From the NCBI GenBank assembly GCA_021014325.1, contig JAJGQC010000342.1, forward strand, positions 31,025-95,024: DNA of 64,000 nt, read 5' to 3'. Shown here in pieces: positions 31,599 to 43,539 of this stretch. Within the stretch, counting starts at the first letter, position 1, and each line of letters opens with the position of its first letter. The DNA is from Plazaster borealis (Eukaryota > Echinodermata > Asteroidea > Forcipulatida > Labidiasteridae). The translations under genes were made by a program, and so were the position numbers. Under the pieces are notes generated by a model that worked only from the letters and a program-made list of their open reading frames with translations, ran no database searches and was not told the DNA's origin.

Positions 31599-34500
31599 CT
31601 AACCCTAACCCTAACCTAACCTAGCCTAACCTAACCTAGCCCTAACCCTAACCATAACCTAGCCTAACCCTGGCCTAACCTAGCCTAACTGGCCTGGCCC
31701 TGGCCTAACCTGGCCTGGCCTGGCCTAGCCTGGCCCTGGCCTGGCCTGGCCTGGCCTAACCTAACCTGGCCTGGCCTGGCCTGGCCTAACCTGGCCTAAC
31801 CTAGGCCTGGCCTGGCCTGGCCTGGCCTGGCCTGGCCTGGCCTGGCCTGGCCTGGCCTGGCCTGGCCTGGCCTGGCCTGGCCTGGCCCTGGCCTGGCCTG
31901 GCCTGGCCTGGCCTGGCCTGGCCTAACCCTGGCCTGGCCTGGCCTGGCCTGGCCTGGCCTGGCCCTGGCCTGGCCTAGCCTGGCCTGGCCTGGCCTGGCC
32001 TGGCCTGGCCTGGCCTGGCCTGGCCTAGCCTGGCCTGGCCTGGCCCTGGCCTGGCCTGGCCTGGCCTAGCCCCTGGCCTGGCCTGGCCTGGCCTGGCCTA
32101 GCCTAGCCTGGCCTAACCTGGCCTGGCCTAACCCTAGCCTCCCTGGCCTAACCCTAGCCTAGCCTAACCTACCCTAACCCTAACCCTAACCTGGCCTAAC
32201 CTAACCCTCACCCTAGCCTAGCCTAACCCTGGCCTGGCCTAACCTGGCCTAACTGGCCTGGCCTAGCCTAACCTGGCCTAGCCTAGCCTAGCCTAACCTG
32301 GCCCTAACCCTGGCCTGGCCTAGCCCTAGCCTAGCCCTAACCTGGCCTGGCCTAGCCTAACCCTGGCCTAACCCTAACCCTAACCTAACCCAACCTAGCC
32401 TAACCCTAACCTAACCCTAGCCTAGCCTGGCCTGGCCTGGCCCTGGCCTAACCCTAGCCTGGCCCTAACCTAACCTAGCCTAACCCCTGGCCTATAGCCT
32501 AACCCTAGGCCTGGCCCTGGCCTAACCTAACAGGCCCTATAACCTGGCCCTAACCTCACCTAACCCTATAGCCTAACCTAACCCTCACCTAACCCTCACC
32601 TGGCCTGGCCTAACCTAACCTAACCTGGCCTAGCCTGGCCCTAGCCTGGCCTAACCTAACCCTAACCCTCACTAACCTAGCCCTGGCCTCACCCTGGCCT
32701 AACCTAACCCTAACCCTAGCCTGGCCTGGCCCTAACCTAGCCTGGCCTGGCCTAACCCTAACCTGGCCTGGCCTAACCTAGCCTAACCCTATAACCTGGC
32801 CTGGCCTGGCCTGGCCTGGCCTAACCTGGCCCTAACCTGGCCTGGCCTGGCCTGGCCTGGCCTAACCTAACCTAACCTAGCCTAACCTAACCCTGGCCTA
32901 GCCTGGCCTGGCCTAGCCTGGCCTGGCCTGGCCTGGCCTGGCCTGGCCTAACTGGCCTGGCCTGGCCTGGCCTGGCCTGGCCTGGCCTGGCCTGGCCTGG
33001 CCTGGCCTGGCCTGGCCTGGCCTGGCCTGGCCTGGCCTGGCCTAGCCTGGCCCCTGGCCTGGCCTGGCCTAACCTGGCCTAACCTAACCTCTAACCTAAC
33101 CTGGCCTGGCCTAACCTGGCCTAGCCCTTGGCCTGACCTAACCTGACCCTACACTGTGGCCTAACCTGGCCTGGCCTAACCTCACCTAACCTGGCCTAAC
33201 CCTGGCCTAACCCTGTAGCCTGGCCTAACCCTCACCCCCTGGCCTGGCCTAACCTGGCCTCACTGGCCTGGCCTGGCCTAACCTAACCTAACCCTGGCCT
33301 GGCCTGGCCTGGCCTGGCCTGGCCTGGCCTGGCCTCACCTGGCCTGGCCTGGCCTGGCCCTGGCCTGGCCTGGCCCTGGCCTGGCCTGGCCTGGCCTGGC
33401 CTGGCCTGGCCTGGCCTGGCCTGGCCTGGCCTGGCCTGGCCTGGCCTGGCCCTAACCTGGCCTGGCCTAACCCTGGCCTGGCCTGGCCTGGCCTAGCCCT
33501 AACCTGGCCTGGCCTAACCTAACCTAACCCTGGCCTGGCCTGGCCTGGCCTGGCCTGGCCTAACCACAACCTGGCCTGGCCTGGCCTGGCCTAACCTAAC
33601 CCTAACCTGGCCTGGCCTGGCCTAGCCTGGCCTAGCCTAGCCTAACCCTGGCCTAACCTAACCTGGCCTGGCCTAACCTAACCTGGCCTGGCCTGGCCTG
33701 GCCTAACCCTGGCCTGGCCTGGCCTAACCTAACCTGGCCTGGCCTGGCCTGGCCTGGCCTAGCCTGGCCTGGCCTGGCCTGGCCTGGCCTGGCCTGGCCT
33801 GGCCTGGCCTGGCCTGGCCTGGCCTGGCCTGGCCTGGCCTGGCCTGGCCTGGCCTGGCCTGGCCTGGCCTGGCCTGGCCTGGCCTGGCCTGGCCTGGCCT
33901 GGCCTGGCCTGGCCTGGCCTGGCCCTGGCCTAACCTGGCCTGGCCTGGCCTGGCCTGGCCTGGCCTGGCCTGGCCTGGCCTGGCCTGGCCTGGCCTGGCC
34001 TGGCCTGGCCTGGCCTGGCCTGGCCTGGCCTGGCCTGGCCTGGCCTGGCCTGGCCTGGCCCTGGCCTGGCCTGGCCTGGCCTGGCCTGGCCTGGCCTGGC
34101 CTGGCCTGGCCTGGCCTGGCCTGGCCTGGCCTGGCCTGGCCTGGCCTGGCCTGGCCTGGCCTGGCCTGGCCTGGCCTGGCCTGGCCTGGCCTGGCCTGGC
34201 CTGGCCTGGCCTGGCCTGGCCTAACCTATGGCCTGGCCTGGCCTGGCCTAACCCTAACCCTAACCCTAGCCCTAACCTAACCTAACCTAACCTAACCTAG
34301 CCTAACCTAGCCCTGGCCTGGCCTGGCCTAACCTGGCCTGGCCTGGCCTAACCTGGCCTGGCCTAACCTGGCCTGGCCTGGCCTGGCCTGGCCTGGCCTG
34401 GCCTGGCCTGGCCTGGCCTGGCCTGGCCCTGGCCTGGCCTGGCCTGGCCTGGCCTGGCCTGGCCTGGCCTAGCCTGGCCTGGCCTGGCCTGGCCTGGCCT

Positions 34501-36792
34501 GGCCTGGCCTGGCCTGGCCTGGCCTGGCCTGGCCTGGCCCTGGCCTGGCCTGGCCTGGCCTAGCCTGGCCTATGGCCTGGCCTGGCCTGGCCTGGCCTGG
34601 CCTGGCCTGGCCTGGCCTGGCCTGGCCTGGCCTGGCCTGGCCTGGCCTGGCCTGGCCTGGCCTATAGCCTAACCTAGCCTAGCCTAACCTGGCCTGGCCT
34701 GGCCTAGCCTGGCCCTAACCTGGCCTAACCTAACCCTAACCTAGCCTAACCCTAACCTAACCCTAACCTAACCCTAACCCTAGCCTAACCTAACCTAACC
34801 TAACCTAACCCTAGCCTAGCCTAGCCTGGCCTGGCCCTGGCCTAACCTGGCCTAGCCTGGCCTGGCCTAGCCTGGCCTGGCCTAGCCTAACCCTGGCCTG
34901 GCCTGGCCTGGCCCTGGCCTGGCCTGGCCCTGGCCTGGCCTGGCCTGGCCTGGCCTGGCCTGGCCTGGCCTGGCCTGGCCTGGCCTAGCCTACCTATAAC
35001 CCTAACCCTTGACCTTGACCTTAACCTGGCCCTGGCCTAACCTAACCTAACCTAACCTAACCTAACCCTAACCTAACCTAGCCTAACCTAACCTAACCCT
35101 AACCTAACCTAACAAACCCTATAACCCTAGCCTAACCCTCACCCTAACCTATAACCTAACCTAACCCTCACCTAACCCTAACCCTAACCCTAACCCTAAC
35201 CTAACCTGGCCCTAACCTAACCTAACCTGGCCTGGCCTAACCTGGCCTAGCCTAACCCTCACTAACCTAACCTAGCCTGGCCTGGCCTAACCTGGCCTGG
35301 CCTAGCCTAACCCTGGCCTAACCCCTGGCCTAACCCTGGCCTAACCTAGCCTGGCCTGGCCTAACCCTGGCCTGGCCTAACCCTGGCCTGGCCTGGCCTA
35401 GCCTAGCCCTGGCCTGGCCTGGCCTGGCCTGGCCTAACTGGCCTGGCCCTGGCCTGGCCTGGCCTGGCCTAACCTAACCCTGGCCTGGCCCTAACCTGGC
35501 CTGGCCTGGCCTGGCCTGGCCTGGCCTGGCCTGGCCTGGCCTGGCCTGGCCTGGCCTGGCCTGGCCTGGCCTAACCCTAACCTGGCCTGGCCTGGCCTGG
35601 CCTGGCCCTGGCCTGGCCTGGCCTGGCCTGGCTGGCCTGGCCTGGCCTGGCCTGGCCCCTGGCTGGCCTGGCCTGGCCTGGCCTGGCCTGGCCTGGCCTG
35701 GCCCTGGCCTGGCCTAGCCTGGCCTGGCCTGGCCTGGCCTGGCTGGCCTGGCCTGGCCTGGCCTGGCCTGGCCTGGCCTGGCCTGGCCCTGGCCTGGCCT
35801 GGCCTGGCCTGGCCTGGCCTGGCCTGGCCTGGCCTGGCCTGGCCTGGCCTGGCCTGGCCTGGCCTGGCCTGGCCTGGCCTAACCCTGGCCTAACCTAACC
35901 TAACCTAACCCTAGCCTAACCCTAACCCTAACCCTAACCTAACCTCCTAACCCTAACCTAACCTCACCCTAACCCTGGCCTAACCTGGCCTGACCTAACC
36001 TGGCCTGGCCTAACACTAACCATATAACCTGGCCTAACCTAACCCTAACCTAACCTAACCCTAACCCTAACCCTATAACCCTGGCCTAACCTTGACCTTA
36101 GCCTGACCCTGCCTATAGCCTAACCTGGCCTAGCCTAACCTGGCCTAACCTAACCTGGCTCACCCTGGCCTAACCTAACTCTATAGCCTAACCTAACCAG
36201 CCTATAACCCTGGCCATAACCCTCACCCTAACCCTATAAGCCTAACCCTAACCCTCACCTAACCGTCACCCTAACCTAGCCTAACCCTAACCCTATAACC
36301 CTAACCCTAACCTAGCCTAACCTAACCCTAACCCTAACCTAACCCTCACCCTAACCCTATAACCCTAACCTAACCCTAACCTAGCCTCACCTAACCCTAA
36401 CCCTAACCCTACAACCCTAACCTAACCTAACCCTGTAACCCTAACCTAACCCTCACCCTAACCCTAAGCTTGACCTTAAACCTGACCCTAACCCTATAAC
36501 CCTAAACCTAACCCTCACCTAACCTCACCCTAACCCTAACCCTAACCCTATAACCCTAACCCTAACCGTAACCCTAACCCTAACCCTAACCCTAACCCTA
36601 TAACCCTAACCTAACATTGTCAATTCCGTCTAGAGATAGGAGACTATGTCTAACAACCCTCACTCTAACCCTAACCCTCACCCGAACCCTAACCCTCACC
36701 CTAACCCTAACCCTAACCCTAACCCTAACCCTATAACCCTAACCCTACCCTATAACCCTAACCCTAACCCTAACCCTATAACCCTAACCTCA
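31596..36792. repeat. Telomere-like mixed array of CCCTAA, CCTAA and CCTGG units (about 5.2 kb)
   Basis: The plus strand is built almost only of the hexamer CCCTAA (TTAGGG on the other strand), the pentamer CCTAA and the pentamer CCTGG, with minor CCTAG, CCTCA and CCTATAA variants. Both borders are rich in CCCTAA and CCTAA. The centre (about 31.8-32.1, 32.9-33.1, 33.7-34.7 and 35.4-35.9 kb) is nearly pure CCTGG. Since ordinary sequence continues on both sides, it is interstitial. It gives no open reading frame of note. Confidence 0.95.
36612..36657 (+). repeat. Array border sequence, right copy
   Basis: It repeats the block at 31553-31598, again followed by CCCTAACCC-type repeats. This indicates a duplication that includes the array edge. 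Confidence 0.9.
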
Positions 36793-36795
36793 CCC

Positions 36796-36796
<1 letters not shown>

Positions 36797-36893
<97 letters not shown>

Positions 36894-37135
36894 AAATGAC
36901 TGATTGATTAAATGATTGATTGATTTATTGGTTGGCTGATTAATTGGTTGGCTTGCTGTCCGACTGTCTGGCTGTTTGACTGACTGACTTACTGACTTAC
37001 TAACTAGATGACTGACTGATTGATTTACTTTTAGATTGATTGACTTGATTGATTGATTGACTTATTCACTGATTGAATATTGAACTGATTGATTGATTGA
37101 TAGATTTATTGGTTGGTTGATTGATTGATTGATTA

Positions 37136-37169
<34 letters not shown>

Positions 37170-37215
37170 GGATTGATTGATTGATTGATTGATTGATTGA
37201 CTGACTGGCTGACTG
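36797..37215. repeat. GATT microsatellite and degenerate derivatives
   Basis: About 95 bases of perfect TTGA/GATT tetranucleotide (36797-36893) are followed by imperfect GATT, GACT and GGTT units to 37215. It abuts the telomere-like array. Confidence 0.95.
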
Positions 37216-38277
37216 ACTGACTGACCGACTGAGTGTTAAACTGAGAGATTGTTTATTGTAACCTTTGTAAATTAAAATAATTCTTAAATCGACATTTAGG
37301 CTATGCCCTGTAATTACTTTGATATAAAGTACATTGGTTGTTCTTGAATAAAATATAACTGTTGCAAACTCATCATAATAAGCTAAAATGTTGTGTAATT
37401 GTTGAACGCCTGTTGTATAATAACAGTTCTAAAATGTCAGGGTGAGCTAGTATTCGAAATGTGTGGTGCAAGTTGGGTTCTATTCAATTAACCGTTACTA
37501 GGGTGGGCTAGTTTAACTTGGGTCTCTTCAATTTACCGGTTATTAGGGTAGGCTATAGTATAGTATAACTTAGGGTCTCTTCAATTTACCGGTTATTAGG
37601 GCGGGCTAGTATAGCTTGGGTCTCTTCAATTATTGTACCATTGACCATGAACATTTTTGTGGTGTTATGATGAATTCTATTACCATGCAATTTGCTATTC
37701 GAAAGTGCTCAGTATGTGGGAACTGATAAACCACATTTAGAATACATCGGATGAAAAGTCCAATTTGAAAAGAAAATAAGAACAACAATAATATTTTATA
37801 TTACCCATTTCAGTCTTTCAGAACTAAAAATACCATATAAATCATTGTAAATGAGGGTTTTTAAAAAAGGTTTCCAAAAAGAGAACCCTTAACCAACCTA
37901 CGACAACAGTTTTCCAATCCACATAATGAAAAGGGGGCCAATTTATTGAGAAAAATTATACCCGCAAGTATCAAAAAGGAATACTTTTTATGATTCTAAA
38001 AAATATACTTATGAATGTCTGCTAATTATTAGTTTGTTTAACTTTTTATAGAAAACGTTGCGGACCAGCATAGTTTGTAACCCAAATGAAAGTTATTTTC
38101 AGTTCAAAGGTCAAATGGAGACAATCCACATAATACCAAAATCCACAAAATGAGAAAATTGAGTGAGGCAATCCACATAATGACCACGATTGTGGTAATT
38201 ATGTGGATTTTTGTGAATTTAACCTTCCACAAAATGAATATCTAAAGCGCACAACCTATGTCAAAGCCAAGGACTGT
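37216..38277. other. Non-coding DNA with a 60-bp tandem repeat
   Basis: At 37445-37635 a unit holding GGGTCTCTTCAATTTACCGG and TTATTAGGG(T/C)(A/G)GGCTA is repeated about three times. Otherwise nothing is recognised. Confidence 0.5.
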
Positions 38278-38279
38278 AA

Positions 38280-38365
38280 ACCCTCACCCTGACCCTCACC
38301 CTAACCCTAACCCTCACCCCAACCCTAACCCTAGTCCTAACCCTAACCCTAAACCTAACCCTTTA
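38280..38365. repeat. Second, short telomere-like block
   Basis: CCCTCACCCTGACCC and CCCTAACCCTAACCC units occupy about 85 bp, 1.5 kb to the right of the main array. Confidence 0.85.
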
Positions 38366-40122
38366 TAGGCATAAATGTTTGTAGTCTCATCTCAATACAG
38401 GAATTGGCAGTATTACAGTAGAAAAACCCTCGCTGCGGTGTAAAACAAAAAATATGCCCCCACCCCCGGAGATCCGATCCTCCCATGCGGCGAACTGTGA
38501 TAATTATACTTGTGTGATGAAATGGTGGAGTTAAATCCAGCTCTGCCGCCCTCTTCCGGTTAGACAGGGGACCAGTCTACTATTGGATCTGAAACCCTGT
38601 CTCCTCACTTGTCATGCTTGTTAAATACGAATACACATGTAACACAAGAGTAGAGTTTGTTGTGAATTTTGACGTGCTGACACATGGATATGGAAACAGT
38701 GTGACCAGAGACTGACCAGAGACTGACAGACACTGACAGTCATGACAGTGGCGGTGAAAGTGATGGTGATACTGATACATTAGCATGGTTAGTGACACTT
38801 CAAAAGTGAGGTATGTACATATGCATTTTGACTTGTACGTAATTTGTGTTCTTTGCCTCGCCTTTTGTAGCTATGTTATAGGCCTAGGTCGTGCGATATT
38901 GACATTTCCTATTCTGGCCGCAACAAAAAGAGGTTTTTCAAATTAATGTTACCTGGTTACTTCGACCTAACATGTCTGAGCTTCAAATTACTCCTGTTTT
39001 TTCTGCAGGTCAAGAAAACTCTCTTCTTTCATAATCCTTTTGAAAAAAGGCACAAATTTACCTCACTTTTTCAAGCATCAAAAAGATTCAGAGCATGGTC
39101 ACCGACGCGACTACCGCGAGCGCAGCCATTTTTGAACTTTTTTGATATAAAAATTTGGTCACCGTTTTTCAATAAATACCGCCCTTTCTTGACTTCTACC
39201 CCCAAAATAACGCCATCTATTGATAGAAAGAGGATTAGGAAGTTTACGGTGCTTTTTTCCCCGTCTCAAGCGGTGAAGAAATAACTCCCAGTCCCATGCC
39301 ATAGCATTGCATACGTTACGTACGTGTACCACAGTGGCAGTGCGTGCAAACAGCCCATGTTGTTGGTAGGGGAGTTCAGACAACTCATTTGTCGGACAAC
39401 TCGACCAGTCATACAACTAGACAGCTTGACAAGTCGTCAGTGAATGACTGATTCCGTTACTGAAAATGTTTACACAAATTTCCAGTACAAATCCTGTATT
39501 TCTGAAATGTTTGCGTGAACTTCAGTTCAGACAAGTATTCCATACGCCAGTGGTGTCACAGAAATTTTCTGCCATGAGGATTTGCCATCCGTCGAGTTGT
39601 CTGATCAAAAGTCAACTGAACTTGTCTTACGGTTGAACATACATAGAATCCATTGAGTTATCTGACCCGTTGAGTTGTCTGACCTGTCGAGTTGTCTGAC
39701 TGGCGAGTTGTCTGACTGTCGAGTTGTCTGACATCCTTGGTAGGACGCAAGTTCCGATACACTGCACTGATGTCCTGGCCGTATAATTATAAAGCTTCCC
39801 GGTAACTAAAATATTCCATCCAACTGCCACTTTTTCATTTCCGTATCCGACTGCCACTTTTTTATTCATTATGAAATAAAATGAAATATTATTTACTCAT
39901 ATTAATGAGATATTGCTTTTGGTAACAATATGAGTGAAAAAGTATCAGCCAAAATATTTTCTTTCCTTCATTAATAATACATGTAGGCCTATTCTTCACT
40001 TTTGACTGGTCCACAAATAACAAATATCCATGGGTGACATTATTCCAGACAATAAGTCGACGTAGCTGCATAGCAACTCCAATCGACTTTCGTGTCAACT
40101 TCACAAACTGTACGAATGAGTG
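38366..40122. other. Non-coding DNA with a GAGTTGTCTGAC minisatellite
   Basis: At 39650-39732 the unit CGAGTTGTCTGACTG is repeated about five times at 16-18 bp spacing. Inverted versions (CAGACAACTC, CGGACAACTCGACC) occur near 39376-39406. No gene is supported. The open frame at 38946-39284 follows an acceptor-like TTTTTTCTGCAG but shows no domain. Confidence 0.45.
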
Positions 40123-40270
40123 TAGTCTTGGTGCGAGACCTTCTTGTTTTGATTTTTCACAATTTGTTTTTGCAAGAGGGCTCTATCATCCAAGCGGCTC
40201 GTGGATGATAGTGCCCTCTCATGGGGAAAGTAATGACAAATCAAAGTGAAAGGGTCTTGCACTAAGACTA
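40123..40270. mobile_element. Short inverted-repeat MITE (148 bp)
   Basis: The ends TAGTCTTGGTGCGAGACC and GGGTCTTGCACTAAGACTA are inverted. A second inner pair, AGAGGGCTCTATCATCCA and TGGATGATAGTGCCCTCT, makes the element nearly palindromic throughout. GTCTTGGTGCAAGAC also occurs inside the Mutator-like arms at 7501-8230. Confidence 0.7.
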
Positions 40271-41159
40271 GAGGGTCATGTCAAGCCAACTTACCTGGTG
40301 GGTTGGCAAGCGCCGTCTCAGATGATGCTAAATTTGTTTTAATCAGTCTCCTATGGGTGCCATAAACACACATAATTTTAGAATCCCACTCCTTAACATT
40401 TCTGAAATATGACCCCCTAAAGTTTAAGCCGTGCCCCTTCAAATTGATTTTGTGTTTTGGGGCCTTTTTTAGAGGCTTTTATATCTACAAATGAAGCTGA
40501 GATATGTAGGCTATAATTTAATATACCTGTAGGCTGTAGGGTATCTGGCATCCCATCAACTAGGATCTACTGTCAAAAGTAGCACAGGCCATTTGCATGT
40601 ACAAAACAAGGTAGGTCTTTAAAAACCAATGTACTTTAGCCTACGGAATGACCTTTCATAATTTTTGAGATCCCCTAGTGCCTGTTTGAAATGTCTGATT
40701 GCTTAAATTATGTTACATTTGGTTATAAACTCGGAGCATATTGACCAATCACACCTTTGCTGGTATTTGGCAGGGGTCTGATCTATGGGTCTACCTGTAA
40801 ATAAAATGCCCCCAAAACACCCTTTTCAAGTACTGTAGTTATTTGACAGTATGGGACATTACTGACAGATTTTTCAAATTTTTCCCAATAAAACTATGTA
40901 TCCAGTCTACTTATGTGAGAAAAAAAGTTGGTTTCTTTCCTCCTTCATGGTCAGATTTTAATTTCAGTACACCTAGTTATTTGCCGGTTGTATGTACGCC
41001 TACACATACAGAGATAAATGTATGGAATGACCCCTAAAACAAGTGTGATGGACTTGCTATGAATATTGTTGGCACGGTGCTTGCAGGTTTTCATGTACAT
41101 GTACGGAGTCAGTACAGAAAGTTACAACAGAGAAGTAAATTTCCATTTTAATTTTTAAA
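40271..41159. other. Non-coding DNA
   Basis: No gene or repeat is recognised. CTGATCTATGGGTCTACCTG lies in AT-rich surroundings. Confidence 0.35.
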
Positions 41160-41183
41160 AATTCTGTCATCCAAGGATAAAAT

Positions 41184-41800
41184 TCACAATTCTGAACCCA
41201 GCAGTGTCATCCAAAATACAAATGTACAGGTCAGTTGGAAGTCAACAACCCCCAGGTCACAATTGGGAATTTCTTTTGTGACTACTTGGGGTGGCTGAAT
41301 GGCTGACCTCAAAAGAGGCAGGTGGCTTAAGGTCAATGCTTCCAGGTCGTTCACATCATTGGAAACCTTTGTGATAGGTCTACTGTTGATTATACTCTCT
41401 AATTCACAGAGTAGCGTATAGATGCAAACTCTCATCAGACAATATTTGCTGACTCATCAGGGAGAAGAGCACTTTTCTCACAGTTCTTATCTGCCTTTCC
41501 CATGCCGCCATGATGGGACCCAGCAGGTGGGTTGAAGGTCCACTGAATGCTCCTTTGCAGCAAGGGATTTTTAAGTTGGGTTTTATTCCAACCTTCTATT
41601 TCTTTTCTGAGCTCCTTCTCTGCGCTAACCAAATTGGTTCCATTGTCCAACCTCATCTCTTTCACATTTCCTCTGCTGGCAATGAACCTGCGTATTGCAT
41701 CAATGCATGAATCTGTGTCCAAAGAATCTGCCTTTTCAATGTGTACTGCTCGTGAGGCTAGACAGGTAAAGATGACGCCATACCGTTTCACTATCTGCAT
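41184..41800 (-). pseudogene. BEL/Pao integrase fragments
   Basis: Two open pieces (41800-41435 and 41435-41184) carry the integrase-core segments CLASRAVHIE, FIASRGNV, RLDNGTNLV, WTFNPPAGSHHGGM and CELESIINSRPIT. They are separated by a stop. Confidence 0.85.
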
Positions 41801-42492
41801 GTTGTACTTTGCACATGTTGCAAAATTTTGTTCTCAGCCATTTTCAGTTCTTTCAAAGTGAGCGCACCCTCCAAATCTTGTGGGAGTTTGCCCAACTTGT
41901 GCTTTAATTTTATCCATTTTCCAAATCTTAGTATCCAGGAAACTGCCTTCTTTAATCTGAACCAGTGTGAGTAGTGCAGAATGATTTTGTCAGCATCACT
42001 TCTCTCTGTATCGCTGGGTACTAGAGTACTTGCAAGAACAACTCTTTTTATTTCAGGAACTTGTGGTGCATCAAACTTATTAAGCTCTAATCTTGAGGGC
42101 CATTCATCTTCCTGCTGAAGTAGGAACTTTGGGCCATCCTTCCACTCTTCCATCTGAAGAAATTGCTCAACCTTTTTCCCTCTAGAGCAAACATCAGCAG
42201 GATTAAGTGCCGACTCAACGTGACGCCACTGAGTTGGGCTGGAACCATCAAGGATAACTGCTAATCTGTTAGCTACAAATGCCCTAAAGCATGTTGTTCC
42301 GCTGTTGATATACCACAGCACTGATGTACTATCAGTCCAAAAGTATGTGTCATCCACTTCAATTGCAAGTTCCCTTTTGATCATATGATCAACTCGAACT
42401 GCTATTGTTGCAGCTGTCAGCTCCATTCTTCGGATTGTTACCTGCTTGAGTGGGGCCACTCGTGATTTACTCATCAATCTCTCCCACATCAT
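41791..42492 (-). pseudogene. BEL/Pao RNase H and connection fragment
   Basis: This 233-codon open stretch has RRMELTAATIAVRVD, WTDSTSVLWYI and the W-R-H-V-ES-LNPAD segment typical of Pao RNase H. It is followed by the linker toward integrase. Confidence 0.85.
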
Positions 42493-42575
42493 TCTCCAAT
42501 CTTACTCATCAATCTCTCCCACATCATTCTCCAATCTTACTCATCAATCTCTCTCACATTATTCTCCAATCTCAA
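42470..42575. repeat. Triplicated 35-bp block inside the BEL/Pao relic
   Basis: TCATCAATCTCTCCCACATC and the following ATTCTCCAATCTTAC occur three times in tandem. The third copy has CTCTCACATTATT. The block breaks the RNase H frame. Confidence 0.9.
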
Positions 42576-42780
42576 ATACGAAACGGTGCCATAGCCTGAC
42601 TCACTAGCATCAGCAAAGTGATGAACAGTAACTGACTTGAGTCGCCCATCCTCAAACCCTTCTGGCTTCATACATCTGTCCTTCTTGAATTCTGCTAGCC
42701 TTGGCATTTCCGTCTGCAAGATTTGGTGGAATTTTTCATCCCATCCTAACTTTAATTGGCACATGGCTTGCAGAAGCTGT

Positions 42781-43377
42781 TTAGCTGGGAGCACTGCTGG
42801 AGAGACACATCCTTTGGATCATAGACAGAGCTTGTAGGGGTCTGTCTTTCATCTGAATTCTGAATCCAAAATCTTTGACACCCTTTGCCAGTTTATCTTC
42901 TGGAATGGTCTCCAAAACTTTCCTTTCACTGCTCACTGTTAGATGGAAACCTCCTCTTCCACAACTTTCAGTTAAATCTTCCACCAGCTTCACTGCCCCT
43001 GACACTGAGGGTGCTGAACACAAACAATCATCGACGTAGAAGTTGCGGTGAATTATTTGGGCTACTTCTTTGCCCGAGTTTTCTGCTTGGTCATCCGCCG
43101 CTCCCTTTAAGGCGTAGTTTGCACATAAAGGAGAAGAAACTGCTCCAAAGACATGCACTTTCATGCGGTAATCTGTCAACGGTTTGGTCACATCAACATC
43201 TTGCCACCACAACAGCCTCAGCAGGTCTCTGTCCTCTCTGGGCACAAGGACTTGAGAAAACATGCCCTCAATATCAGCCATAATGGTGACCTTGTCCTGC
43301 CTAAATCTTGTCAACACACCAACCAAGCTATTTGTAAAGTCAGGCCCCTGTAACAACTGTTTAATTGAGGGAGACAC
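42781..43377 (-). pseudogene. BEL/Pao reverse-transcriptase fragment
   Basis: An open stretch of 198 codons holds the palm-domain motifs ([13 protein letters not shown] at about 43030-43041) and an RLLWW segment. The upstream part of the domain continues in another frame ([16 protein letters not shown] appears in a neighbouring frame), so it is disrupted. Confidence 0.85.
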
Positions 43378-43539
43378 CTTTTGTAGCTGGCTGTACAGTC
43401 ATACACCATCCCTTAACTTGGTTTTTGTGGATGCACGACACCATGATGAGGAATCTCCCATCATCCCTTTTTGTTCCCTCTTCAGGAACTTTCTCCATGG
43501 CCCTTGGTTTATGCTTAAACAGGGAACAAATTTCCCATT

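Noticed and set aside
31596..36792. True chromosome end
   Set aside because: Ordinary sequence, including repeats and genes, continues on both sides, so the array is interstitial or an assembly join.
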